The position numbers were made by a program, and so were the translations under genes. The notes beneath the pieces are model-generated. The model saw nothing but the letters and a program-made list of their open reading frames with translations, did no database searches and was not told the origin of the DNA. A stretch of 64,000 nucleotides of DNA from Streptomyces hyaluromycini (GTDB taxonomy: Bacteria; Actinomycetota; Actinomycetes; Streptomycetales; Streptomycetaceae), in the NCBI RefSeq assembly GCF_002217755.1, contig NZ_BCFL01000016.1, forward strand, positions 1,036,319 to 1,100,318, given 5' to 3'. How positions within the stretch are numbered: the first letter of the stretch is position 1; every line of letters begins with the position of its first letter. This document shows, piece by piece, positions 8,705 through 17,616 of this stretch.

Positions 8705-9244
8705 ATGCGCGCCGACGCCCGCCGCAACCACGACCGGCTGCTCGCCGAGGCCCGCACCGTCTTCGCCGAGCACGGCACGGACGCCTCCCTGGAGGACGTC
8801 GCCCGCCGGGCGGGCGTGGGCATCGGCACCCTCTACCGCCACTTCCCGAACCGGCACGCCCTGATGAGCGCGGTCTTCGAGGACGCGGTGAACGAACTCC
8901 TGGCCAGGGCCCGCGAGTTGCGGACCGCTCCCAACCCGTGCCAGGCCCTGCTGACCTGGCTCCACGAGGTGGTCGTCCACGCGGCGGCGTACCGGGGCCT
9001 GTCGAGGGCCCTGATGTCAGCGTCGCCGGACTCGGCCCTGTCCCGCTGCGGCACCCCGATGCGCGAGGCGGGCGAGGCCTTGCTGACCCGCGCTCAGGAG
9101 CAAGGCACCGTACGAGAAGACGTACAGATCACCGACCTCCTCCAACTCACCCACGCCATCGCCCTGGCAGCGGAGGAATCCCCGGGAGACCCGCACTTGG
9201 CGGACAGATTGCTGACCTTGACTCTGAACGGACTGAAGCACTAA
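8705..9244 (+). CDS. TetR-family transcriptional regulator
   Basis: 179 residues. The N-terminal DNA-binding domain is clear: LLAEARTVFAEHG then ASLEDVARRAGVGIGTLYRHF (about residues 27-47), the TetR helix-turn-helix and its GTLYRHFPNR signature. The C-terminal part is helical with no recognisable ligand pocket; it resembles the C-terminal domain of many streptomycete TetR proteins placed beside oxidoreductases. Here no oxidoreductase is adjacent, so the target is unknown. The start at 8705 is an ATG with GGAACGG upstream. It lies between accA2 and the convergent deoR-type gene, a place where S. coelicolor as I recall it has no such gene, so it may be an insertion. Confidence 0.85.
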   Translation: MRADARRNHDRLLAEARTVFAEHGTDASLEDVARRAGVGIGTLYRHFPNRHALMSAVFEDAVNELLARARELRTAPNPCQALLTWLHEVVVHAAAYRGLSRALMSASPDSALSRCGTPMREAGEALLTRAQEQGTVREDVQITDLLQLTHAIALAAEESPGDPHLADRLLTLTLNGLKH

Positions 9245-9247
9245 CCC

Positions 9248-9298
9248 CCCTAGGGGCGCGGGGAACGGCGCGAGCAACCACATACAACCCGCACCCGC
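9248..9298. repeat. Intergenic repeat, short form (copy 3)
   Basis: Reads CCTAGGGGCGCGGGGAAC then GGCGCGAGCAACCACATACA and ACCCGCACCCG, the reverse orientation of copies 1, 4 and 8. Located just after the TetR stop between two convergent genes. Confidence 0.7.
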
Positions 9299-9340
9299 CC
9301 ATTCATATGCACCCCTACGGCGCCTAGGCACTCAAGCCCC

Positions 9341-10309
9341 TCACCTGCGCCGCATATCAGCAACCCGCCCCCGCTCAGCCCCCGTCGGCGGCTCCGCGCC
9401 CAGCATCGACGCCGACCGCAACCCCGCCCCCGGCCCCTGACTCCGCCGCGGCCCCGGCAGGGCGACGTCCCGGCGCTGTTGCTGATGCTGCTGGCGCGCC
9501 GGGACCTGGTCACCCCCCGGGTTCCCCGACGCCCCGGCCACGGCGATCTGCACCCCCTGATCGGCAAGGGCCTGCAGCTCGGTGACCGCACGGTCGTCGT
9601 GGGCCGGCGGCTCGTCCGTGACCAGCCGGGTGATGACATCGGTCGGCACGGTCTGGAACATGGTGTCCGTACCGAGCTTGGTGTGGTCGGCGAGGATCAC
9701 GACCTCCGCGGCGGCCTGCACCAGCGCCCGGTCGACGGAAGCCGACAGCATGTTGGACGTGGACAGCCCCCGCTCGGCCGTCAGGCCGCTCCCGGACAGG
9801 AAGGCCTTCGAGACGCGCAGCCCCTGGAGGGACTGCTCCGCACCGGAGCCGACGAGCGCGTAGTTGGAGCCCCGCAGGGTACCGCCGGTCATCACGACCT
9901 CGACCCGGTTGGCATGGGCCAGGGCCTGTGCCACCAGCAGCGAGTTGGTGACGACGGTGAGGCCGGGCACTCTCGCCAGCCGGCGGGCGAGCTCCTGCGT
10001 GGTGGTACCCGCCCCGACCACGATGGCCTCGCCCTCTTCGACGAGGCCCGCGGCGAGATCGGCGATGGCCGTCTTCTCGGCGGTCGCGAGATGAGACTTC
10101 TGCGGAAAGCCGGACTCCCGCGTGAACCCGCCCGGCAGTACCGCACCGCCGTGCCGGCGGTCGAGGAGTCCTTCTGCCTCCAGTGCGCGCACGTCCCGCC
10201 GTACGGTCACTTCGGAGGTCTGGACGACGCGGGCGAGCTCACGGAGCGACACGGCCCCGTTCGCTCGCACCATTTCGAGGATCAATTGGCGACGTTCTGC
10301 AGCGAACAC
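9341..10309 (-). CDS. DeoR/GlpR-family transcriptional regulator
   Basis: 322 residues. The N-terminal HTH (about 5-57; RRQLILEMVRANGAVSLREL then SEVTVRRDVRALEAEGLLDR) is the DeoR-type winged helix. The effector domain carries GAGTTTQELARRL near 99-111, the phosphosugar-binding motif shared with the isomerase fold, and TNSLLVAQALA. The C-terminal 80 residues are Gln/Pro/Arg-rich and probably disordered, longer than in typical DeoR proteins. It corresponds to SCO4920. Its position close to purine nucleoside phosphorylase makes it one candidate for the factor that reads the CTACGCGCGTAG sites, but no copy of that site lies in front of this gene, so autoregulation through it is not indicated. 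Confidence 0.9.
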   Translation of the reverse strand: MFAAERRQLILEMVRANGAVSLRELARVVQTSEVTVRRDVRALEAEGLLDRRHGGAVLPGGFTRESGFPQKSHLATAEKTAIADLAAGLVEEGEAIVVGAGTTTQELARRLARVPGLTVVTNSLLVAQALAHANRVEVVMTGGTLRGSNYALVGSGAEQSLQGLRVSKAFLSGSGLTAERGLSTSNMLSASVDRALVQAAAEVVILADHTKLGTDTMFQTVPTDVITRLVTDEPPAHDDRAVTELQALADQGVQIAVAGASGNPGGDQVPARQQHQQQRRDVALPGPRRSQGPGAGLRSASMLGAEPPTGAERGRVADMRRR

Positions 10310-10439
10310 GAAACTGACAGTAACCCCAACGACCGTCTGCTTTCAGCAGTTTGCGCCGAATAGCAGAAGTTGTTCGCACAGTAGGGTCGGGAGTGGTATA
10401 GGGCTATCCATCCCGCCTATGCCGCACGCATGACCGGCA

Positions 10440-10462
10440 ACTCCCCGTGACCAGCGGGGAGT
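10440..10462. terminator. Hairpin after the LpdA-like gene
   Basis: ACTCCCCG and CGGGGAGT, perfect 8-bp arms with a 7-base loop, lie 13 bases beyond the stop of the leftward flavoprotein gene. Confidence 0.6.
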
Positions 10463-10474
10463 CGGTTCCGGCCG

Positions 10475-11923
10475 TCAGAGCTCGCTGCCGGTCTTCCGCG
10501 TGTGCAGCTGCCGCGCCACCTCGGCGATCGACCCCGAAAGAGAGGGGTAGACGGTGAACGCGTTCGCGATCTGTTCGACCGTCAGATTGTTGTCGACGGC
10601 GATCGAGATCGGATGGATCAGTTCCGAGGCCCGCGGCGAAACCACCACACCGCCCACCACGATCCCGGTCCCCGGCCGGCAGAACATCTTCACGAAGCCG
10701 TCCCGGATGCCCTGCATCTTCGCGCGCGGGTTGCGCAGCAGGGGCAGCTTCACCACCCGGGCGTCGATCTTCCCGGCATCCACGTCCGCCTGCGTGTACC
10801 CCACCGTCGCGATCTCCGGATCGGTGAAGACATTCGACGACACCGTCTTCAGGTTCAGCGGAGCCACCGCGTCGCCCAGGAAGTGGTACATCGCGATACG
10901 CCCCTGCATGGCGGCCACCGACGCCAGGGCGAACACGCCCGTGACGTCACCGGCGGCGTACACCCCCGGAGCCGTCGTCCGCGACACCTTGTCGGTCCAG
11001 ATGTGCCCGGAGTCGCGCAGCTTGACGCCGGCCTCCTCCAGCCCCAGCCCCGCGCTGTTCGGAATGGCACCGACGGCCATCAGACAGTGCGAACCGCTGA
11101 TCACCCGGCCGTCGGCCAGCGTCACCTCCACCCGGTCCCCGACCCGCTTGGCGGCGGCGGCCCGCGACCGCGCCATGACGTTCATGCCACGGCGCCGGAA
11201 GACGTCCTCCAGAACGGCGGCCGCGTCCGGGTCCTCACCCGGCAGCACGCGGTCCCGCGACGACACCAGCGTGACCCTCGACCCCAGCGCCTGGTAGGCG
11301 CCCGCGAACTCGGCACCGGTCACACCGGACCCGACCACGATGAGCTCCTCGGGCAGCTCGGTGAGGTCATAGACCTGGGTCCAGTTCAGAATGCGCTCGC
11401 CGTCGGGCTGGGCGTCGGGCACCTCACGCGGATGCCCTCCGGTCGCGATCAGCACCGCATCCGCGACAAGCGTCTCCTCACTCCCGTCCGCAGCCGCGAC
11501 CACGACCTTCCGGGACCCGTCGAGCGCCTGCATGCCCTCCAGCCGCCCCCGTCCCCGCATGACCCGCGCACCGGCGCGCGTCACCGAGGCCGTGATGTCG
11601 TGCGACTGGGCAAGGGCAAGCCGCTTCACACGCCGGTTGACCTTCCCCAGGTCGACCCCCACCACCCGTGCCGCCTGCTCCAGCGGCGGGGTGTCGTCGG
11701 CGACGATGATCCCCAGCTCTTCGTACGACGAATCAAAGGTCGTCATGACCTCGGCCGTAGCGATAAGGGTCTTCGACGGCACGCAGTCGGTCAGCACCGA
11801 CGCTCCGCCCAGACCGTCGCAGTCGACGACGGTCACCTCCGCGCCGAGCTGCGCGGCCACCAGCGCCGCTTCATAGCCGCCGGGTCCGCCACCGATGATC
11901 ACGATCCGAGTCACGTACTCCAT
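10475..11923 (-). CDS. LpdA-like NAD(P)H:quinone oxidoreductase (flavoprotein disulfide reductase fold)
   Basis: 482 residues with FAD-binding GGGPGGYEAAL (10-20), NAD-binding GSGVTGAEFAGAY and the second FAD motif GVYAAGDVTG near 323. The position that in true lipoamide dehydrogenases holds the redox disulfide reads GGASVLTDCVPSK, so the first Cys is missing. The C-terminal His-Glu pair is also replaced (FTVYPSLSGSIAE). This is the pattern of Mycobacterium tuberculosis LpdA (Rv3303c), which reduces quinones rather than lipoamide. Annotation as dihydrolipoamide dehydrogenase would therefore be wrong. It is monocistronic, divergent from the cyclotransferase-like gene, and equals SCO4919 by position. 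Confidence 0.88.
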   Translation of the reverse strand: MEYVTRIVIIGGGPGGYEAALVAAQLGAEVTVVDCDGLGGASVLTDCVPSKTLIATAEVMTTFDSSYEELGIIVADDTPPLEQAARVVGVDLGKVNRRVKRLALAQSHDITASVTRAGARVMRGRGRLEGMQALDGSRKVVVAAADGSEETLVADAVLIATGGHPREVPDAQPDGERILNWTQVYDLTELPEELIVVGSGVTGAEFAGAYQALGSRVTLVSSRDRVLPGEDPDAAAVLEDVFRRRGMNVMARSRAAAAKRVGDRVEVTLADGRVISGSHCLMAVGAIPNSAGLGLEEAGVKLRDSGHIWTDKVSRTTAPGVYAAGDVTGVFALASVAAMQGRIAMYHFLGDAVAPLNLKTVSSNVFTDPEIATVGYTQADVDAGKIDARVVKLPLLRNPRAKMQGIRDGFVKMFCRPGTGIVVGGVVVSPRASELIHPISIAVDNNLTVEQIANAFTVYPSLSGSIAEVARQLHTRKTGSEL

Positions 11924-12019
11924 TGTCCCGCACGCTTCAAGGTGCTAATGCCCGGGGGCCGCGCCCGGCGCTTCCCGGGACGGGAGTGACACCCGTGACG
12001 CCTGCCGTACCCTCTCTCC

Positions 12020-12460
12020 ATGTCGTCGCTCTACGCCGCGTACGCCGGCAATCTCGACGCGCGGCTGATGTCCCGCCGCGCCCCCCACTCCCCCCTGCGC
12101 GCCACCGGCTGGCTGAACGGATGGCGGCTGACCTTCGGCGGCGAGCAGATGGGCTGGGAGGGCTCCCTGGCGACGATCGTCGAGGACCCCGTCTCCCAGG
12201 TCTTCGTCGGCCTGTACGACATCGCCCCGATGGACGAGGAGTCCATGGACCGCTGGGAGGGCGTCGCCATGGGCATCTACCGCCGCGCCCGGGTCCGCGT
12301 GCACACCCTGGAGGGCGAGGAGAGCGCCTGGCTCTACGTCCTCAACGGCTACGAGGGCGGCCTGCCCTCCGCCCGCTACCTGGGTGAGATCGCCGACGCG
12401 GCCGAGTCCGCGGGTGCCCCCCACGACTACGTGATGGAACTCCGCAAGCGCCCCTGCTGA
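12020..12460 (+). CDS. Gamma-glutamylcyclotransferase-like protein
   Basis: 146 residues beginning [20 protein letters not shown], in which YAxYxxNLD is the first motif of the gamma-glutamylcyclotransferase/AIG2-like fold (normally Y-x-x-Y-G-S-N). The Gly-Ser of the classic YGSN is AG here, as in many actinobacterial members. The second half contains [21 protein letters not shown], matching the segment with the catalytic Glu of the fold. It may act on a gamma-glutamyl amine or peptide; substrate is unknown. It precedes purine nucleoside phosphorylase in the same direction as in S. coelicolor (SCO4918). Confidence 0.78.
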   Translation: MSSLYAAYAGNLDARLMSRRAPHSPLRATGWLNGWRLTFGGEQMGWEGSLATIVEDPVSQVFVGLYDIAPMDEESMDRWEGVAMGIYRRARVRVHTLEGEESAWLYVLNGYEGGLPSARYLGEIADAAESAGAPHDYVMELRKRPC

Positions 12461-12566
12461 GATCCCAAGCCCCACAGACCACCCACAGCCCACCCAAAAG
12501 TTACCCGCGTCACACCCCTGATCGGAAACGACAAGACAACGATCGCAATCCCATGAGCTCCGTCAT

Positions 12567-12578
12567 CTACGCGCGTAG
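12567..12578. promoter_or_regulatory. CTACGCGCGTAG palindrome upstream of purine nucleoside phosphorylase
   Basis: Perfect 12-bp palindrome, 19 bases before the ATG at 12598. Identical copies lie at 38653, 50253 and 62170 and a degenerate one at 63575, all upstream of nucleoside-salvage genes. Interpreted as an operator. Confidence 0.75.
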
Positions 12579-12597
12579 GCCCAGACCAGCTACTCTC

Positions 12598-13428
12598 ATG
12601 CGCGTGAACGCATCTCTTCTTCCGGACGACATCCAGGGCGACCCCCACGCCGCCGCCGACGCGGCCGCCGCTCGCCTGCGCGAGCTCACGGGCGCCGAGA
12701 CCCACGACGTCGCCCTCGTGATGGGCTCCGGCTGGGCTCCGGCCGTCGACGCCCTGGGCGCCCCCGACGCCGAGTTCCAGGTCACCGAGCTGCCCGGCTT
12801 CCCGCCGCCGGCCGTGGAGGGACACGGCGGCAAGATCCGCTCGTACTCCTCCGGTGACAAGCGCGCGCTGGTCTTCCTGGGCCGCACGCACTACTACGAG
12901 GGCCGGGGCGTCGCCTCCGTCGCACACGGCGTCCGCACCGCCGTGGCCGCCGGCTGCAAGACGATCATCCTCACCAACGGCTGCGGCGGCCTGCGCGAGG
13001 GCATGCGCCCCGGCCAGCCGGTCCTCATCAGCGACCACATCAACCTGACGGCGACCTCCCCCATCATCGGCGCCAACTTCGTCGACCTCACCGACCTCTA
13101 CTCCCCCCGCCTGCGCGCCCTGTGCAAGGAGATCGACCCCAGCCTCGAAGAGGGCGTCTACGCGCAGTTCCCCGGCCCGCACTACGAGACCCCGGCCGAG
13201 ATCCGGATGGCCCGCGTCATCGGCGCGGACCTGGTGGGCATGTCGACTGTCCTCGAAGCGATCGCTGCGCGCGAGGCGGGCGCCGAGGTCCTGGGTATCT
13301 CCCTGGTGACGAACCTCGCCGCGGGCATGACGGGCGAGCCCCTCAACCACGAGGAGGTCCTCCAGGCGGGCCGCGACTCGGCGGCACGGATGGGCGAGCT
13401 GCTGGCGCAGGTACTGGGCAGGCTCTGA
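12598..13428 (+). CDS. Purine nucleoside phosphorylase (trimeric type)
   Basis: Phosphorolyses purine (deoxy)nucleosides to base plus (deoxy)ribose-1-phosphate. From the ATG at 12598 the protein has 276 residues; a GTG two codons later is an equally good start, and neither has a strong ribosome-binding site. Motifs of the trimeric NP-II family are GSGWAPAVD (phosphate loop), [10 protein letters not shown] (phosphate-binding His), a TNGCGGL segment, [14 protein letters not shown], and [14 protein letters not shown] (purine-site region). It is the SCO4917 counterpart. The product feeds the phosphohexomutase downstream and, for deoxyribose, deoC. Expression is probably set by the palindrome at 12567-12578. 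Confidence 0.93.
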   Translation: MRVNASLLPDDIQGDPHAAADAAAARLRELTGAETHDVALVMGSGWAPAVDALGAPDAEFQVTELPGFPPPAVEGHGGKIRSYSSGDKRALVFLGRTHYYEGRGVASVAHGVRTAVAAGCKTIILTNGCGGLREGMRPGQPVLISDHINLTATSPIIGANFVDLTDLYSPRLRALCKEIDPSLEEGVYAQFPGPHYETPAEIRMARVIGADLVGMSTVLEAIAAREAGAEVLGISLVTNLAAGMTGEPLNHEEVLQAGRDSAARMGELLAQVLGRL

Positions 13429-13781
13429 GAACGCCATCCGGGTTGCCACCTGCGGCCCGAGTGCGCCCGCGGGTCCGTCGCGGCTGGTCGCGCAGTTCCC
13501 CGCGCCCCTTTCGGGGCGCTGCAGTCACCCCATGCCAGGATCGGGACGGGAGGCTGCGACTGCCGTCCGTCGCAAGTGATCGCAAGGGGACGGGGCGGGG
13601 AGTTTCCGCCCGCAGCGGCCGGCGTTCGTCGGCCCGCGCCATCCGAGATGCACCACCGCCGGCCCGAGGACGGAGACTCCCCGCCCCGGCCCCGACCCAC
13701 CACCACCCGTAGGCGCTACGCGCACCCCCACCGAAGCAGCACAGGCGCCGCAGGCACACCACGAGAGGTTGGACGACGACC
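13429..13781. other. Intergenic region between purine nucleoside phosphorylase and phosphohexomutase
   Basis: 353 bases. It contains a short-form repeat (13482-13519) and then a long-range inverted repeat: GGGGCGGGGAGTTTCCG near 13592-13608 and CGGAGACTCCCCGCCCC near 13671-13687, 16 of 17 positions complementary. A CTACGCGC half of the nucleoside operator occurs at 13717-13724 but lacks the second half. I see no coding bias in any frame. Confidence 0.5.
13482..13519. repeat. Intergenic repeat, short form (copy 4)
   Basis: CGGCTGGTCGCGCAGTTCCC, CGCGCCCC, TTTCGGGGCGC: the canonical short form, with terminal arms able to form a hairpin, placed just after the purine nucleoside phosphorylase stop. 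Confidence 0.75.
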
Positions 13782-15413
13782 GTGCAAGACGATCTCATCG
13801 CCCGAGCCAGGACCTGGCTGGCCGAGGACCCCGACCCGGAAACCCGCGACGAGCTCGCCAAGCTCATCGAGGCCGGTGACCTCACCGAACTGTCGGCCCG
13901 CTTCAGCGGCACCCTCCAGTTCGGCACCGCCGGCCTGCGCGGCGAGCTCGGCGCCGGCCCGATGCGCATGAACCGCTCCGTCGTCGTCCGAGCCGCCGCC
14001 GGCCTCGCCGCCTACCTGAAAAACCACGGCCAGGCCACCGGCACCGTAGTGATCGGCTACGACGCCCGCCACAAGTCCGCCGACTTCGCCCGCGACACCG
14101 CCGCCGTGATGACCGGCGCCGGCCTCCGGGCCGTCGTACTCCCCCGCCCCCTCCCCACCCCGGTCCTGGCGTTCGCCATACGGCACCTGGGCGCGGTCGC
14201 CGGCGTGGAGGTCACCGCCAGCCACAACCCGCCCCGCGACAACGGCTACAAGGTCTACCTGGGCGACGGCTCCCAGATCGTCCCGCCCGCCGACGCGGAG
14301 ATCGCCGCCGAAATCCAGGCAATCACCACCCTCCACGAAGTCCCCCGCCCCGACACCGGCTGGGAAACCCTCGACGACACCGTCCTGGACGCCTACCTGG
14401 CCCGTACCGACGCCGTCCTGGCCCCCGGCTCCCCCCGCACCGCCCGCACGGTCTACACGGCCATGCACGGCGTCGGCAAGGACACCCTCCTCGCCGCCTT
14501 CGCCCGCGCCGGCTTCCCCGCCCCCGCCCTCGTCAGCGAACAGGCCGACCCGGACCCCGACTTCCCGACCGTCGCCTTCCCCAACCCGGAAGAGCCCGGC
14601 GCGATGGACCTCGCCTTCGCGAAGGCCCGCGAGACGGACCCCGACTTGATCATCGCGAACGACCCGGACGCCGACCGCTGTGCCGCGGCCGTCAAGGACA
14701 ACGGCACCTGGCGCATGCTCCGCGGCGACGAGGTCGGCTCCCTCCTCGCCGCCCACCTGGTCCGCCGCGGCGCCACCGGCGTCTTCGCCGAGTCGATCGT
14801 CTCCTCCTCCCTCCTCGGCCGCATCGCCGAGAAGGCCGGCCTGCCGTACGAGGAGACCCTCACCGGCTTCAAGTGGATCGCCCGCGTCGACGGCCTGCGC
14901 TACGGCTACGAGGAGGCCCTCGGCTACTGCGTCGACCCCGACGGCGTCCGCGACAAGGACGGCATCACCGCCGCGCTCCTGATCACCGAGCTGGCCTCGG
15001 TCCTCAAGGAGGAGGGCCGCACCCTCCTCGACCTCCTCGACGACCTCGCCGTGGAGCACGGCCTGCACGCCACCGACCAGCTCTCGGTCCGCGTCCAGGA
15101 CCTCTCCCTCATCGCCGACGCGATGCAGCGCCTCCGCGAGCAGCCCCCCGCCGACCTCGCGGGCCTCCCCGTCACCAGGGCCGAGGACCTCACCCAGGGC
15201 ACCGAGAGCCTGCCCCCCACCGACGGCCTCCGCTACACCCTCACCGGCGCCCGGGTGATCGTCCGCCCCAGCGGCACCGAGCCCAAGCTGAAGTGCTACC
15301 TGGAGGTGGTCGTCCCCGTGTCGACGCACGCCGGCCTCCCCACGGCCCGCGCCACCGCAGCCGACCTGCTCACGGCCATCAAGCGGGACCTGTCCGCGGC
15401 AGCCGGTATCTGA
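13782..15413 (+). CDS. Phosphoglucomutase/phosphomannomutase (phosphopentomutase-capable family)
   Basis: 543 residues from a GTG at 13782. An alpha-D-phosphohexomutase: FGTAGLRGELGAG (N-terminal substrate loop), VTASHNPPRDNG with the phosphorylated Ser, DPDADR for magnesium, GFKWIARVDG and EEALGY for sugar recognition, and RPSGTEPKLKCY in domain 4 for phosphate binding. The length and the insertion-bearing form match the PGM2/phosphopentomutase-like branch, so in this nucleoside context it may interconvert (deoxy)ribose-1-phosphate and -5-phosphate as well as hexose phosphates; that is inference. It equals SCO4916 and is followed by a strong terminator. Confidence 0.88.
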   Translation: MQDDLIARARTWLAEDPDPETRDELAKLIEAGDLTELSARFSGTLQFGTAGLRGELGAGPMRMNRSVVVRAAAGLAAYLKNHGQATGTVVIGYDARHKSADFARDTAAVMTGAGLRAVVLPRPLPTPVLAFAIRHLGAVAGVEVTASHNPPRDNGYKVYLGDGSQIVPPADAEIAAEIQAITTLHEVPRPDTGWETLDDTVLDAYLARTDAVLAPGSPRTARTVYTAMHGVGKDTLLAAFARAGFPAPALVSEQADPDPDFPTVAFPNPEEPGAMDLAFAKARETDPDLIIANDPDADRCAAAVKDNGTWRMLRGDEVGSLLAAHLVRRGATGVFAESIVSSSLLGRIAEKAGLPYEETLTGFKWIARVDGLRYGYEEALGYCVDPDGVRDKDGITAALLITELASVLKEEGRTLLDLLDDLAVEHGLHATDQLSVRVQDLSLIADAMQRLREQPPADLAGLPVTRAEDLTQGTESLPPTDGLRYTLTGARVIVRPSGTEPKLKCYLEVVVPVSTHAGLPTARATAADLLTAIKRDLSAAAGI

Positions 15414-15417
15414 CACC

Positions 15418-15448
15418 CCGGGGGCGCCCACGCGGCGGGCGCCCCCGG
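15418..15448. terminator. Strong hairpin after the phosphohexomutase gene
   Basis: CCGGGGGCGCCC and GGGCGCCCCCGG are perfect 12-bp arms with a 7-base loop, starting four bases after the stop. It isolates the upstream backbone from the surface locus that follows. Confidence 0.85.
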
Positions 15449-15647
15449 CCTGCTCCACGCCCAACCCCTCGGGCGGCGAATACCGACCGGACCGTACCGT
15501 CCGCGTTGACCCATGTACGGGCCCCTAGCACCCCATCGGGTGATTTACCGGCGGCAGTTGACGCGGGCTCCGCGCACCGCCCGGGCGGCCGGGAAACGGT
15601 GAACGGGTAACACCCGCCGAAGCAGCCGTCGTACTGGAGCCGCCGCC

Positions 15648-16835
15648 GTGTCCTCGACCGCCCCCGACACCGCCCCCCGCGGGCACATCCCGGGCACCCG
15701 ACGACCCCACCACCCCGCCGCGACCGCCGCCCCCCGGCACGCCCTGCGCCGGGCGGCTCCCGCACTCGCCGCGTACCTCGCCGTACGGCTCACCGGACTG
15801 GTGTTCCTCGCCGTGTGGGCGCACCGGCGGCACCACGGGGTGTGGCCGATGCTGGCGACGCAGTGGGACTCCCGCTGGTACCTGGGCATCGCGGACCACG
15901 GGTACGCCCACGCACTCGGCACCGCCTACGACCACAACAACCTGGCGTTCTTCCCCCTGTATCCGCTCCTGGTCAAAGCGGTCGCGGTCCTGACGCCGGG
16001 CACCCGGGCCAGTACCGGCCTGGCGCTCGCCTGGCTGGCGTCCCTGATCGCCGCCTGGGGCGTGTTCGCGGTGGGCGACCGGCTGGCCGGCCGCCGCGTC
16101 GGGGTGCTGCTCACCGTGCTGTGGGCGGCGTACCCGGTGGGCCTGGTCCAGTGGATGGGCTACACGGAGTCCCTGTTCACGGCGTTCGCCGCCTGGACGC
16201 TGTACGCGGTGCTGACCGAGCGCTGGCTGTACGCGGCGGCCGGCTCGGTACTGGCCGGACTGACCCGACCGACGGGCATCGCCGTGGCCGCCGCCGTGAC
16301 GGTCGCCGCGCTGCTCTCCCTCCGCTACCGCTTCTCGGCCCGCGCCCTGACGGCGGCGCTGACCGCCCCTCTCGGCTGGTGCGCGTACGTCGGCTGGGTG
16401 GGCGTCAGACTGGGCCGCTGGGACGGCTACTTCGCCGTACAGCGGATGTGGCACAACGAGCTGGACGGCGGCGCGGAGACCCTGCGCTGGCTGCGGCACC
16501 TGTTCGGGCAGGTCTCGCGCCCCGAGCTGTTCCTGGTGGTGGTGAGCCTGACGATGCTGGTCTCCGTCGTCCTGTTCGGACTCTCGGCGGCGGACCGGCA
16601 GCCGCTCCCGCTCCTGGTGTTCAGCGCGGTCCTGCTGCTGATCGTGGCGGCCAGCGGCGGCGTCTACTTCCCCCGCGCCCGCTTCCTCCTCCCCGGCTTC
16701 CCGTTGCTGCTCCCGGTGGCCGGCCACCTCGCCCGCGCCTCGACACGCGTACGTGTACTCGTCCTGACGACGGCCGTCGCGGGCTCGGCGTACTGCGGGG
16801 CGTACATGCTGCTGGTGTGGCCGAGCGCACCGTGA
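15648..16835 (+). CDS. PIG-V-like integral membrane mannosyltransferase
   Basis: 395 residues, GTG start at 15648 with GGAG nine bases upstream. About nine hydrophobic helices follow a Pro/His/Arg-rich N-terminus. After the first helix comes WDSRWYLGIADHGY, the W-D-S-x-W-Y loop with catalytic Asp seen in GT-C mannosyltransferases of the PIG-V type, and then FFPLYPLLVKA and GYTESLF, also typical of that family. The donor would be polyprenyl-phosphate mannose. It converges on the leftward Pst-like cluster, whose exported proteins have Ser/Thr-rich linkers. S. coelicolor PstS is known to be mannosylated by Pmt, a different GT-C enzyme, so a role in glycosylating the neighbours is plausible but unproven. 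Confidence 0.8.
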   Translation: MSSTAPDTAPRGHIPGTRRPHHPAATAAPRHALRRAAPALAAYLAVRLTGLVFLAVWAHRRHHGVWPMLATQWDSRWYLGIADHGYAHALGTAYDHNNLAFFPLYPLLVKAVAVLTPGTRASTGLALAWLASLIAAWGVFAVGDRLAGRRVGVLLTVLWAAYPVGLVQWMGYTESLFTAFAAWTLYAVLTERWLYAAAGSVLAGLTRPTGIAVAAAVTVAALLSLRYRFSARALTAALTAPLGWCAYVGWVGVRLGRWDGYFAVQRMWHNELDGGAETLRWLRHLFGQVSRPELFLVVVSLTMLVSVVLFGLSAADRQPLPLLVFSAVLLLIVAASGGVYFPRARFLLPGFPLLLPVAGHLARASTRVRVLVLTTAVAGSAYCGAYMLLVWPSAP

Positions 16836-16839
16836 GCGG

Positions 16840-17616
16840 TCAGTCCCGCACGAGGTAGCTGAACCCCGTGTCCGGCCCCACGCACGACTGCAGGGTGAGG
16901 TCGCCCCAGTAGAGCCCGGCGGCCGGCGCGCCGCGGCCCGGGGTGACGTAGTTGGCGTACACGGTGTACGACCAGGTGCCGCGCGGGGTGCCGATCGTGA
17001 CCCGGGTGCCGACACGGAGGGTGGCGAACAGGTCGAAGCCGCAGTAGTCGTGACCGACGATCACGACGGTCCGCATCTCGTAGCCGTCCTCGGTGCCGAT
17101 GGTGGGACCCGCCCACTGCACGGCGTCCTCGCAGGCGTCCACCTCCTCCTGCCCGCCGCGGATCACGCCCGCGGACCAGGCGCCGATCCGGATGGTGGTG
17201 CCGCCCGCCCGGCCGGCCGCACCCGTGACTGCCTTCGGCGGCGCGGACGCGGACGCGGAGGCGGTCGGACGCCGGGACGACGTGACCGGCACCCGACGGG
17301 ACAGATCCGGCCCCGGCACCCGGCCGCCCGCGCTCGCGGAGGCACGGGACGTCCCGGGCCGCGGGCCACGACGCACGGGCGGAGCGAGGGAGCCCGGTGC
17401 GGAGGCGGACACCGAGGGGGCCGGCGACGAAGGCGACGGAGACGGGGACCGCGTCACCGGCGCCGAGTCCGCGGACACCCGGTCCGCGGTGTCCGGGACC
17501 CGCGCCCCCGCCCCTGCCCTCTCCCCGGGGCCGCATCCGGCGACCAGCACCGCCGCCACGACCGCCACCGGCACCCCGGCGACCCGGCCGGCCCCCGGCC
17601 GCCGCCGCCCCGTCAC
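16840..17616 (-). CDS. Lipoprotein with sortase-like catalytic domain
   Basis: 258 residues from a GTG at 17616 that overlaps the pstB stop (GTGA). The N-terminus has a positively charged start, a hydrophobic stretch and a lipobox ending LVAGC, so it is probably lipidated at about Cys28. A Ser/Pro/Arg-rich linker runs to about 130. The C-terminal domain has [20 protein letters not shown], like the GHxxxxxxF-L-x-x-GD segment of sortases with the catalytic His, and LTLQSCVGP near the end, like the TLxTC active-site Cys motif, then an Arg (YLVRD). A lipid-anchored sortase-type transpeptidase is unusual. Assignment rests on motif order only. Confidence 0.6.
   Translation of the reverse strand: MTGRRRPGAGRVAGVPVAVVAAVLVAGCGPGERAGAGARVPDTADRVSADSAPVTRSPSPSPSSPAPSVSASAPGSLAPPVRRGPRPGTSRASASAGGRVPGPDLSRRVPVTSSRRPTASASASAPPKAVTGAAGRAGGTTIRIGAWSAGVIRGGQEEVDACEDAVQWAGPTIGTEDGYEMRTVVIVGHDYCGFDLFATLRVGTRVTIGTPRGTWSYTVYANYVTPGRGAPAAGLYWGDLTLQSCVGPDTGFSYLVRD

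Noticed and set aside
13717..13728. Nucleoside operator upstream of the phosphohexomutase gene
   Set aside because: Only CTACGCGC matches; the second half reads ACCC instead of GTAG, so it is probably chance in GC-rich DNA.
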